From MKSF01 sp037190225 (GTDB lineage Bacteria > Bacteroidota > Bacteroidia > Chitinophagales > Chitinophagaceae): DNA of 64,000 nt. Position 1 is the stretch's first letter; the number at the start of each line of letters is the position of its first letter. The DNA lies in the NCBI GenBank assembly GCA_037190225.1, contig JBBCJL010000006.1:248001-312000 (forward strand), written 5' to 3'. The translations under genes and the position numbers were made by a program. Below are positions 33,059 through 40,683 of the stretch, piece after piece. The notes below the pieces were generated by a model. That model saw only the letters and a list, made by a program, of their open reading frames with translations. It was not told the origin of the DNA and did not search any database.

Positions 33059-33799
33059 TCAGGTTGTATGTATCTTATCCGGCAATGCTGCTGTATTCCC
33101 GGACTCCAGTTGCTGCAGCACGATACGCTTGATCTGGGTATAAGCGCTGTCCCTGGCTTCTGCATAGGATATGCCATACAGGCGGTCTATATGCTGCAGG
33201 TGCTCCGGAAATTTTCCTAATATATGATCATAATATCGGTCCAGCTGCTCTGCGGAAGGCCGCTCAAAAGGAATGCGGAGCTGGAAGCGCCGCCAGATAG
33301 CTGAATCAATGACCGAAGCCTGGTTGGTAGCTGCCAGGAGCAGGGCATCTTCGGGGAAATAATCTATCAGCTGGATCAGGGTATTCACCAGCCGCCGCAT
33401 CTCTCCTACATCCTTGTCTTCATGGTCGCGTGCTTTACCGATCTGGTCCAGCTCATCCAGGAAAAGCACACTTTTCTCCCTGCCCGCTTTATCAAATACC
33501 TGCCTGATATTCTGGGATGTTTCCCCGATCCTGGCATTCACTACATTGCTCAGGTTCAGGATCAGCAGCGGTTTTCCCAGCCGGTGGGCTATAGCTTTGG
33601 CGGTAGTGGTCTTACCGCAGCCGGAATAACCGTAGAAAAGAAGCTTATTGCTGACCGGGAGACCATAAGCCTGCAGCTCTGTACGGTACCGGTGCTCTTT
33701 CAGGAACTGGTCAATAGCTGCCCTGTGCTCCGGCGGCAGCATCATATCTTCGAGGTCAACGGAGGCTTTATCTGTGATTATAAGGTCTGTCAGGATCAT
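33059..33799 (-). CDS. AAA family ATPase
   Basis: 246 residues, a single AAA module. Walker A is GYSGCGKT (57-64), Walker B VLFLDELDQIG, sensor 1 LLAATNQ, and arginine fingers lie in SAIWRRFQLRIPF. No membrane segment, protease or partner domain is attached, so it may act as a chaperone-like remodeller; the substrate is unknown. Its ATG overlaps the TGA of the upstream GNAT gene, indicating coupled translation. Confidence 0.87.
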   Translation of the reverse strand: MILTDLIITDKASVDLEDMMLPPEHRAAIDQFLKEHRYRTELQAYGLPVSNKLLFYGYSGCGKTTTAKAIAHRLGKPLLILNLSNVVNARIGETSQNIRQVFDKAGREKSVLFLDELDQIGKARDHEDKDVGEMRRLVNTLIQLIDYFPEDALLLAATNQASVIDSAIWRRFQLRIPFERPSAEQLDRYYDHILGKFPEHLQHIDRLYGISYAEARDSAYTQIKRIVLQQLESGNTAALPDKIHTT

Positions 33800-34335
33800 A
33801 ATATGGATTCGGATGGTCTGTTTTTTTCAATAAGGTACACAAAATTTAACCGGGCAGGCTCCCCGAAATAGGCTACTTCCTCTTCTCCCGTCTTGATTGC
33901 GCCCAGCCTTTCTATCGCCACCTGGGATCGTTTGTTGGAAGCGCCGATATGGAAATAAATCCGGGACACATACCTGAAGATATGATCCATCATCATCTTT
34001 TTTACCTGTGTATTGAGACCGGTTCCCCAATAGGAGCGGGCCAGGAAAGTATAGCCTATCATGATGCTGTCCTTTTCCGGAAGCAGGTCATAGAAGCGGG
34101 TGCAACCGGCGATCCTGCCGGTTATGGTATCTGTTATTTTAAATGCGCCCCCGCTTTGCAGGGCCCCTTCAAAGAAGATACGGAAAACATCCCGTTGCCA
34201 CCTGTTCTTATTGGGATGCTGCTCCCATATCAGCGGGTCTGAAGCCACCAGGTATAAGGCTTCAAAATCATCTGCCTGCAGCGGTGACAGGCATACTGTT
34301 GCATTTTCCAGTACAGGCTGTATATTGATGTTCAT
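33796..34335 (-). CDS. GNAT family N-acetyltransferase (RimJ/RimL-like)
   Basis: 179 residues. The start reads VCLSPLQADDFEALYLVASD, like RimL-type enzymes, and the acetyl-CoA site is near IGYTFLARSYWGTGLNTQVK, followed by HIGASNKRSQVAIERLGAIK. The family acetylates protein N-termini or small amines. It overlaps the downstream AAA ATPase by four bases. The 160 bases upstream toward AlkB contain no gene. Confidence 0.88.
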   Translation of the reverse strand: MNINIQPVLENATVCLSPLQADDFEALYLVASDPLIWEQHPNKNRWQRDVFRIFFEGALQSGGAFKITDTITGRIAGCTRFYDLLPEKDSIMIGYTFLARSYWGTGLNTQVKKMMMDHIFRYVSRIYFHIGASNKRSQVAIERLGAIKTGEEEVAYFGEPARLNFVYLIEKNRPSESIL

Positions 34336-34495
34336 TGTAGGTGCGGATGGTTGAAATTAAGGAGGACTTTCAAGGACCTCTTCTGCAAAATTAGGCAGAA
34401 ATATGGAATAGCTACCGGCCCGGTTAAAAAAGCATCGTCTACTTCGGGTTGCTTTACAGGCGCCATAAACTTTGAAGCGGGCAAGCGTGCCGGCG

Positions 34496-35119
34496 CTATG
34501 TGTCTTTGGCAATGGTACGGAAGGTCAGGTTGATACGGGGTTCAGTAATACGCCTGGCCGGTGGCAGCCGGTGCAGCCAGTGGGTCTGCGTGGTGCCCTT
34601 CATGACCAGCAGGCTGCCATGCTCCAGCAGTATGGCTACTTTTTCCTGTGTATGCCGGTGCTTCAGATAAAACTTACGTGCTGCTCCCAGGCTGAGCGAG
34701 GCTATTGCCCCGTGCTTTTTAAGGTCCGTTTCCTCATCGCTGTGCCAGGCCATACCTTCCTCTCCGTTATGGTACAGGTTCAGCAGGCAGGAATTGAAGG
34801 TTTCTCCTGTAAGGGATTCGATCTTTTGTTTAAGTTCCAGTAAGAGCGGCGTCCAGGGTAAAGCGTGCCTGGTCACTCCCGAATACGTATAGGCATAGGG
34901 TTCGGAACCATACCAGGCCACTTCTCTCCGCGTAATGATCCTTTTGCCGAAAATAACGGCTTCATCGTGCTGCCAGGCAACGGATGACAGCAGCTCCCTG
35001 AAATAATGGCCTGCCTGCGCGGATTCCAGTATTTTCCCGTAATAATTGACCATCCCGTCAGCCGGTAACAGGTTCAGGGAAGGGTCGGGTGTATTGTCAA
35101 ACAGTTCCATAGCGGTCAT
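34496..35119 (-). CDS. alkB: AlkB-type 2-oxoglutarate/Fe(II) dioxygenase, DNA repair
   Basis: 207 residues. It should demethylate 1-methyladenine and 3-methylcytosine in DNA or RNA. The iron ligands are seen as H-x-D in MAWHSDEETDL and a distal histidine in THWLHRLPPA, with the 2-oxoglutarate arginine in RINLTFR; PYAYTYSGVTRHALPWTP is the substrate-loop region. It is close to the Ada-like gene at 35191 on the same strand (71 bases apart), an alkylation-response pair. Confidence 0.9.
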   Translation of the reverse strand: MTAMELFDNTPDPSLNLLPADGMVNYYGKILESAQAGHYFRELLSSVAWQHDEAVIFGKRIITRREVAWYGSEPYAYTYSGVTRHALPWTPLLLELKQKIESLTGETFNSCLLNLYHNGEEGMAWHSDEETDLKKHGAIASLSLGAARKFYLKHRHTQEKVAILLEHGSLLVMKGTTQTHWLHRLPPARRITEPRINLTFRTIAKDT

Positions 35120-35190
35120 TTTATACAGCAGTTGATTTAAAAGATAGAGGCAGCATCATACGGTAACGCATTTCAGCACAGCGTATTTTT

Positions 35191-36048
35191 TTAGCTGTCC
35201 CGGTATATTTGTGCGCTTTCCCAGCCTATGATCGCTGCTTTCCTGCCTGTGCCCCACATGTAGCCGCCCGGCATGCCCGTGGATTGAATGACCCGGTGAC
35301 AGGGGATCAGGAAAGCTACAGGATTGCTGCCTATTGCGGTACCCACAGCCCTGGATGCACGGGCATTTCCGGCCTGTGCTGCCACTGCACCGTAGGTGCT
35401 GAGGCTGCCCATAGGTATTTTCAGCAGGCTTTCCCACACCTTTAGCTGGAATGGCGTGCCTTTAAGGTGCAGCTTAATGCCGGTCAGCATATCCGCTCCC
35501 GGGGGCTGCTGAAAGATCCGCAATGCGTTTTCCTGCATGGCAGTACAGTGCATACGGAAACCTGCGTTCGGGAATTTGTGCTGTAGCCTTGCCAGCGCCT
35601 GCTTTTCATCTGTTTCAAAGGCCATATGACAGATGCCTGTCTCCGTGGATGCAATAAGTACGGTCCCGAAAGGGGTAGGGGCAAAGCTATAGCTGATGGA
35701 CAGGCTCCTGCCGCCGTTCTTATACGCTGCCGGCGTCATGCCTTCTATATTGATGAACAGCTCGTGCAGGCGGCTGGTACTGGACAGGCCGGTTTGATAA
35801 GCAGCATCGGCAACTGTTCCGCCGGTATGATCCGCCAGCAATTTTTTTGCGTGCTCCACGCTGAGGTATTGCAGGAATTTTTTAGGGCTGGTACCTGCCC
35901 ATTCGCTGAACAGGCGCTGAAAATGATGGGGACTGAGGTGTATATGAGCGGCTATCTCTTCCAGGCCGGGCTGCTGCCGGAAATGCTGTTGCAAATAGTC
36001 TATTGCCTGTGCGATACGCTGATAGTTTACGGATGCCTGTGTTTCCAT
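35191..36048 (-). CDS. Ada-like regulator/O6-methylguanine-DNA methyltransferase
   Basis: 285 residues. Residues 10-110 are an AraC-type DNA-binding domain (LEEIAAHIHLSPHHFQRLFS, TVADAAYQTGLSSTSRLHEL); residues 118-280 are a methyltransferase with acceptor C250 in FLIPCHRVIQ. The enzyme moves the alkyl group from O6-methylguanine to itself. The N-terminal Ada domain with the phosphotriester-sensing zinc cysteines is absent, so induction cannot use the E. coli Ada switch. It precedes alkB, which it may control. Confidence 0.92.
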   Translation of the reverse strand: METQASVNYQRIAQAIDYLQQHFRQQPGLEEIAAHIHLSPHHFQRLFSEWAGTSPKKFLQYLSVEHAKKLLADHTGGTVADAAYQTGLSSTSRLHELFINIEGMTPAAYKNGGRSLSISYSFAPTPFGTVLIASTETGICHMAFETDEKQALARLQHKFPNAGFRMHCTAMQENALRIFQQPPGADMLTGIKLHLKGTPFQLKVWESLLKIPMGSLSTYGAVAAQAGNARASRAVGTAIGSNPVAFLIPCHRVIQSTGMPGGYMWGTGRKAAIIGWESAQIYRDS

Positions 36049-36130
36049 GATACCGCAAAGGTCGGAAGGATTTTACAGGAAAAAAATCCGGAATATGCTT
36101 TTTTATACGCTTTGGAAAGCGATCAGGTAA

Positions 36131-36913
36131 TTACAGGATCCGCCGGATAAAGTCCGCTGACCTTTCAAGTACCGGAGCGGGCAATTCTTTATGCGGTGTA
36201 TGTCCCACACCCGGTAACATCCATTTTTCCGATCTGCCTGTTACGAGAGCTACCGTACGGTCTGCCTGTGCCGCTGTTCCGTATTCGTCCTGCTCCCCCT
36301 GGATAAAGAGGAGGGGACAGGTAACCGATGGCAGCAGCGCCTCTATATTCCAGGCCCGGTAGTCACTTCTCAGCCAGGTTTCCGTCCAGGCTTTAAAGAC
36401 CGTATCCGTTTTGTCGCCGTGATATTTTGTGAGCCTGGCAGCAAGATCGGTCGTATGATATGCAGTAACCGCCTTCCGGATGCCTGCCAGGGTAATAGCT
36501 TCTACAAAGATATGCCCGGCCTCACAGATAATGCCCTTAACGGCCTCCGGGTAAAGCGCTGCAGTGAGCAATGCTATGGTACCGCCATCGCTGTGCCCGA
36601 ACAATATAACATCCTGCAGCCCTGACCCAAGCAGCAGTTCCTTCAATATCCCGGCTTCATGTTCCATATAATTGACAGGACGCTTATAGGAGGACATCGG
36701 AGCGGATTGCCCGTAACCCCAGCGGTCATATACCAGCACATTGCACCGGGATAGTAAGGCCAGCCTTTCCGGGAAATCCCGCCACAGGCGCGTACAGCCC
36801 AGGGAGTCATGAAGGAATACGAGCGTTGGCCGTCCGGGGAAGCCCGCAGCGTGCTGCACATATAATTCCCGGCCCTGTATCATTATGGTTCGGTCCGTAT
36901 AGGTCAATGTCAT
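36131..36913 (-). CDS. Alpha/beta hydrolase
   Basis: 260 residues with the alpha/beta hydrolase fold. The oxyanion region is VFLHDSLGCTRLW, the nucleophile elbow is FGHSDGGTIALL, and the late acid and histidine are near QGEQDEYGT and PGVGHTPHKEL. No signal peptide is present. The natural ester or amide substrate is unknown. It is on the same strand as the Ada-like gene but 82 bases away, so linkage is only possible. Confidence 0.9.
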   Translation of the reverse strand: MTLTYTDRTIMIQGRELYVQHAAGFPGRPTLVFLHDSLGCTRLWRDFPERLALLSRCNVLVYDRWGYGQSAPMSSYKRPVNYMEHEAGILKELLLGSGLQDVILFGHSDGGTIALLTAALYPEAVKGIICEAGHIFVEAITLAGIRKAVTAYHTTDLAARLTKYHGDKTDTVFKAWTETWLRSDYRAWNIEALLPSVTCPLLFIQGEQDEYGTAAQADRTVALVTGRSEKWMLPGVGHTPHKELPAPVLERSADFIRRIL

Positions 36914-36962
36914 TTCAGAGGGTCGTTTCGTTTATAGCCGTACCGGCTTGCGGAGGGTAGGA

Positions 36963-37310
36963 CTAACGCTTTTTACAGCAGGCGTCCAGCTTTTCGTAAG
37001 CGGCCGGGTCTGCTTTGATGTCATCCGCCCTGAAGCCCGATTTGCTGATCTGCTGCCTGATGGTCCTGATATCGGTTTTACGGGTATCATAGGTTACAAC
37101 GAACTGCTGTTTGTCCTCAATGATCGTAAGATCTTTGACCCCTTTGATCTTAAACAGGGATTTCTGCAGCGACTGGCCGCACGACTCGCACTTGGTACAG
37201 TGGTCACAGGCTATATCCGACTGTATGGTGCTGGTCTGTATGCGGGACTGTGCGGCAACCAGGCCGGTGCTGAAAATAAGCGCAGCAAGCGTATGCAATA
37301 AATATTTCAT
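36963..37310 (-). CDS. Secreted HMA protein with four-cysteine ladder
   Basis: 115 residues. A signal peptide (MKYLLHTLAALIFSTGLVAA) is followed by CDHCTKCESC: C35, C38, C41 and C44 each three residues apart, where ordinary HMA domains have one CxxC. The rest is HMA-like (LFKIKGVKDLTIIEDKQQ, then DIRTIRQQISKSGFRADDI), and the tail holds a CC pair (C111, C112). It could bind more than one soft-metal ion in the periplasm. It is not next to other metal genes but joins three further HMA-type proteins in the window. Confidence 0.8.
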   Translation of the reverse strand: MKYLLHTLAALIFSTGLVAAQSRIQTSTIQSDIACDHCTKCESCGQSLQKSLFKIKGVKDLTIIEDKQQFVVTYDTRKTDIRTIRQQISKSGFRADDIKADPAAYEKLDACCKKR

Positions 37311-37397
37311 GAGCGTATGAAGTTACTATAACAGGTAAATATAGTAAAAATAACGCGGCTGTGCAATATCCTGTACCAGGCCAGCGGCGGAAGGCTT

Positions 37398-38063
37398 TTA
37401 ATTCACGATGATATTGTGAATGCTGCCGTCCTTCATTTCATAGGTTTTGTCTGCCAGCTGTGCCAGCTGTTCGTTATGGGTGACGATGGTGATATTGATA
37501 CGGTAGGTTTCGTGGATGGTCTGGAACAGTTCGTGTACTGCCTGTGCGTTGGCGCTGTCCAGGTTGCCGGTAGGCTCATCGGCAAAGAGGTACTGGGGGC
37601 GGTGCACCAGTGCCCTGGCGATGGCTACCCGCTGCTGCTCTCCGCCGGAGAGCTCGTTGGGCTTATGATGCTTCCGGTGCGACAATCCCACGGTCTCCAG
37701 TATCTGTTCGGCTTTTGCAGTGGCTTCCTTTGATGCGTTGCCGCCTATCCACAGCGGCATACAGACGTTCTCCAGCGCGGTAAATTCCGGCAGCAGGTGG
37801 TGGAACTGGAATACAAAGCCGAAGTGTGCATTCCTGAACCTGGATTGCTGCTTGTTGCCGAGCTTTACAATATCCTGTCCATTGATGGTAACCCGGCCGG
37901 AGTCGGGTGTATCCAGCGCGCTTAATATATGCAGCAGGGTACTTTTACCGGCCCCGGAAGGTCCCACGATGGTAATGAATTCCTGCGGCGCTATCTGCAG
38001 GGATACCTTTTTCAGCACCTGTAAGGACCCGTATGTTTTTACAATATTATCAGCTACCAGCAT
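37398..38063 (-). CDS. ABC transporter ATP-binding protein (LolD-like)
   Basis: 221 residues from ATG at 38063; the longer frame to 38117 adds a non-conserved leader. Walker A is GPSGAGKS, the signature LSGGEQQRVAIARAL, and Walker B YLFADEPTGNLD, which with the short length is typical of the LolD/MacB/FtsE export type. It powers a permease acting on lipoproteins or similar substrates. No permease gene is adjacent, so the partner lies elsewhere. Confidence 0.9.
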   Translation of the reverse strand: MLVADNIVKTYGSLQVLKKVSLQIAPQEFITIVGPSGAGKSTLLHILSALDTPDSGRVTINGQDIVKLGNKQQSRFRNAHFGFVFQFHHLLPEFTALENVCMPLWIGGNASKEATAKAEQILETVGLSHRKHHKPNELSGGEQQRVAIARALVHRPQYLFADEPTGNLDSANAQAVHELFQTIHETYRINITIVTHNEQLAQLADKTYEMKDGSIHNIIVN

Positions 38064-38265
38064 ATGGAAGGGTTTGTCTGCTTTCGGCATCAAATGTAAA
38101 ACTAAAAAGGCAAACACTGAAATAAAACGGGGATGTAAAGCGGCCGTTCCTGCCGGTTAATCAACTGGTAACGCCCATATATTTCAATTTTCGTTAACGT
38201 GTATAAACCGGATTTATCCGTAACTTTATACTTTGTGTATAACCTGAAACAACGAATTTAGATCA

Positions 38266-39063
38266 ATGAATAAGTATTTGAACGTTTTTTTATGTGTGTT
38301 ATGTCTGTTAAGTTGTGTCGTATGGGCAAACGTATCAAATGAGGCGCCGGCTACCGGCCATAATACCGAAGAGCAGCAGCCTGCTCCTTTTAATCCTGCT
38401 CAGGGCACCTATGCCTATTATATCTTTAAGCTGATCAGGGAGAACAACCCTGAAGAGACCGGCAACCTGACTGAGAAAGCTTTTGCCTATGCTTATGTAG
38501 GCTTCCTGAACTTAAAGGCGCAGGGACTCATCCCTAAGGCATCTTCCATTATTTCCATCTGTGACTTTACCCTTTCGGGTAATGAAAAACGTTTGTGGGT
38601 CATAGATGTGAAGTCCAAAAAAGTGCTCATACACAGCCTGGTAAGCCATGGCAGGAATACAGGCGAGGAATTTGCCACCCAATTTTCCAACAGGGACGGC
38701 TCTTACCAGAGCAGCCTGGGATTCTATCTTACGGACGCCACCTACCAGGGATCCAACGGTTACAGCCTGAAGCTCAACGGGCTGGACGCAGGCCTGAATG
38801 ATAATGCGGGAAGACGTGCGATAGTGATGCATGGCGCATCGTATTGCAGCGATGACTTTATACGGCAGCATGGCCGTCTCGGGAGAAGTCTCGGCTGTCC
38901 TTCGGTACCGCTGGAGCAGCACCGGGAGATCATCAATATGATCAAGGACAGAACGCTCCTTTACATCTACCATGAGGATCAGCCGGTATTACAGGCCTCC
39001 AAATGGCTGAAAAGCAGCCAGCGGGGATTGATAGCCGGCCTGGAAACGGCCCTGCTGGATTAG
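38266..39063 (+). CDS. Murein L,D-transpeptidase catalytic domain family protein
   Basis: 265 residues with an N-terminal signal sequence (MNKYLNVFLCVLCLLSCVVW). The YkuD-like core has the histidine in VMHGASYCS and the catalytic cysteine C211 in GRSLGCPSVP. Enzymes of this fold cross-link or edit peptidoglycan, or attach proteins to it. It is monocistronic. The upstream region has inverted motifs but no certain promoter. Confidence 0.87.
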   Translation: MNKYLNVFLCVLCLLSCVVWANVSNEAPATGHNTEEQQPAPFNPAQGTYAYYIFKLIRENNPEETGNLTEKAFAYAYVGFLNLKAQGLIPKASSIISICDFTLSGNEKRLWVIDVKSKKVLIHSLVSHGRNTGEEFATQFSNRDGSYQSSLGFYLTDATYQGSNGYSLKLNGLDAGLNDNAGRRAIVMHGASYCSDDFIRQHGRLGRSLGCPSVPLEQHREIINMIKDRTLLYIYHEDQPVLQASKWLKSSQRGLIAGLETALLD

Positions 39064-39107
39064 TTCCGTTTTTTTTAGCGTGGTAGGGGGAGACCATTCC
39101 CCAATTA

Positions 39108-39413
39108 TCAGGACATGTATTTGATGAACAGCTCCAGCGCGCTCAGCAGCAGCAGCAGAATGGCATACCCGCCGCATATCCACAGCAGCCACCTGACTTT
39201 ATTGTAGTTTATGATATATTGTTTCTGCCTGGCAATAAAGATGACATTCTTCATTACAAAAACCGTGTTGACCAATGCAAGGACCAGGATCGCCTCGAAC
39301 TGGAATTCCCAGAACGGGTTCCTTTTGGCATAGGCCAGGATCAGGTAGATAGCGATACCTATCATCTGGGTACGCTTGAGGTCTTTTTGTGCTTTATTTA
39401 TTTTCCGGATCAC
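39108..39413 (-). CDS. Small membrane protein of unknown function
   Basis: 101 residues with a basic N-terminus (MIRKINKAQKDLKRTQ) and three hydrophobic segments: IGIAIYLILAYA, FEAILVLALVNTVFVMKNVI and LLWICGGYAILLLLLSALEL. I do not recognise a family. It starts three bases after the nucleoside phosphorylase stop, so it is probably translated from the same mRNA. Confidence 0.6.
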   Translation of the reverse strand: MIRKINKAQKDLKRTQMIGIAIYLILAYAKRNPFWEFQFEAILVLALVNTVFVMKNVIFIARQKQYIINYNKVRWLLWICGGYAILLLLLSALELFIKYMS

Positions 39414-39416
39414 GCT

Positions 39417-40298
39417 TTAGATTTTTGTTATTATTTCCAGGCAGGTCCTGATCATATGCTCCACGGCAGCCGTACCATCTTTAGTGAATGTTTTACTGGC
39501 CCGGTTCGCGATAATGGTATTGACGGACAGGCACTGGTGTCCCAGCATCTTGCCCAGGCCATATATGGCGCTGGTCTCCATTTCTATATTAGTGATCCTG
39601 ACATCCCCGCTTTTAAAGGAGCTGAGACTGTCTATCAGGTTGGGCAATGCCAGCTCAAGGCGCAATACCCGGCCCTGGGGACCGTAAAAGCCCGGAGCGG
39701 TCATAGTGATGCCGTAATGGCAGGCATCCATGAAATGATTCAGCAGCCCCACGCTGCACTGCACGAGATAGGGGTGAATATAGCTGTTGTTCAGCCCTAC
39801 GTGTGTCTTGAACTGGTTCAGCAGCTCAAGCTCATTGATATTGGGCTCGTAGTGATAATAATGCAGCAGGTTGTCCATACCTATGCCGTAGCTGCCGGCC
39901 ACCAGGCTGTCCACTTCTATATCCGGCTGTACCGTACCGGAAGTGCCCAGGCGTATGATCTTCAGCGATCTTTTCTGCTCTTTAATGGTCCGGGTCTCAA
40001 AATCAATATTGGCCAGGGCATCCAGCTCATTAAGGCAGATGTCGATATTATCAGGCCCGATACCGGTGGAAACTACCGTAATGCGCTTAGGGCCGATATA
40101 CCCGGTATGGCTCACAAACTCACGGTGCTCCTTCCTGACCTCTATGCTGTCAAAATATTTGGACACTGCAGGCACCCGGCCGGGGTCACCGACGGTGATC
40201 ACCGTATCGGCCAGCTCGGAAGGGTGGAGATCCAGGTGATAGATGCAGCCCTGTTCCGTAAGGATCAGCTCGGAAGGCTGGATTGTTGCGTCAGACAT
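39417..40298 (-). CDS. Nucleoside phosphorylase (uridine phosphorylase-like)
   Basis: About 293 residues from ATG at 40298; the upstream start at 40364 gives a non-conserved extension. The PNP/UDP fold shows phosphate-binding VGDPGRVPAVS, then TGIGPDNIDI, LGTSGTVQPDI and the purine/uridine-ribose motif IEMETSAIYGLG. It cleaves nucleosides with phosphate in salvage. Cytosolic. It is first in a two-gene unit with the small membrane protein at 39108. Confidence 0.88.
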   Translation of the reverse strand: MSDATIQPSELILTEQGCIYHLDLHPSELADTVITVGDPGRVPAVSKYFDSIEVRKEHREFVSHTGYIGPKRITVVSTGIGPDNIDICLNELDALANIDFETRTIKEQKRSLKIIRLGTSGTVQPDIEVDSLVAGSYGIGMDNLLHYYHYEPNINELELLNQFKTHVGLNNSYIHPYLVQCSVGLLNHFMDACHYGITMTAPGFYGPQGRVLRLELALPNLIDSLSSFKSGDVRITNIEMETSAIYGLGKMLGHQCLSVNTIIANRASKTFTKDGTAAVEHMIRTCLEIITKI

Positions 40299-40406
40299 AA
40301 GGCGTGATGATTGAACCGGTACAAAAATAAGGGAAAATGCGGAATGTCTTTCGCGCTGACTCACTCATAAGACAGCAGCAACGTGTATGCTTAACTTAAT
40401 TTAAAG

Positions 40407-40595
40407 TGACTATCTGCTTACAGGCAACAAGCTTTTATTACACATACGCCTCGCTGAACGGTGTTCTTTCTGCAGGTCAGATACCGCTTTAGCTATAAAG
40501 GAACTGGGGGTGCTGGTAATTCCGAACGGATGTGAGGAATCTCTTATAACAATTTATAACTTATAATGACTCTGTTGCCTATATATAGATAGTCA
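40407..40595. repeat. MITE-like non-coding element with terminal inverted repeats
   Basis: The ends are 23-base inverted repeats (40407-40429 and 40573-40595), agreeing at 19 positions and sharing TGACTATCT and GGCAACA. The same 9-mer TTAATTTAA flanks both sides (40396-40404 and 40597-40605) and looks like a target-site duplication. There is no ORF inside. Related partial copies are at 60985 and 3103. It lies in the gap upstream of the S8 peptidase gene, otherwise empty from 40299 to 40683. Confidence 0.6.
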
Positions 40596-40683
40596 GTTAA
40601 TTTAATACTCCTGCCTCTTTTTTTCAGTTTTTAATATTAAATTTGAATATAAATCAATTGTTAATACTCAAACTGTTATAAAA

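Noticed and set aside
39219..40307. 362-codon frame on the plus strand
   Set aside because: It is antisense to the nucleoside phosphorylase and small membrane protein genes, which carry recognisable motifs.
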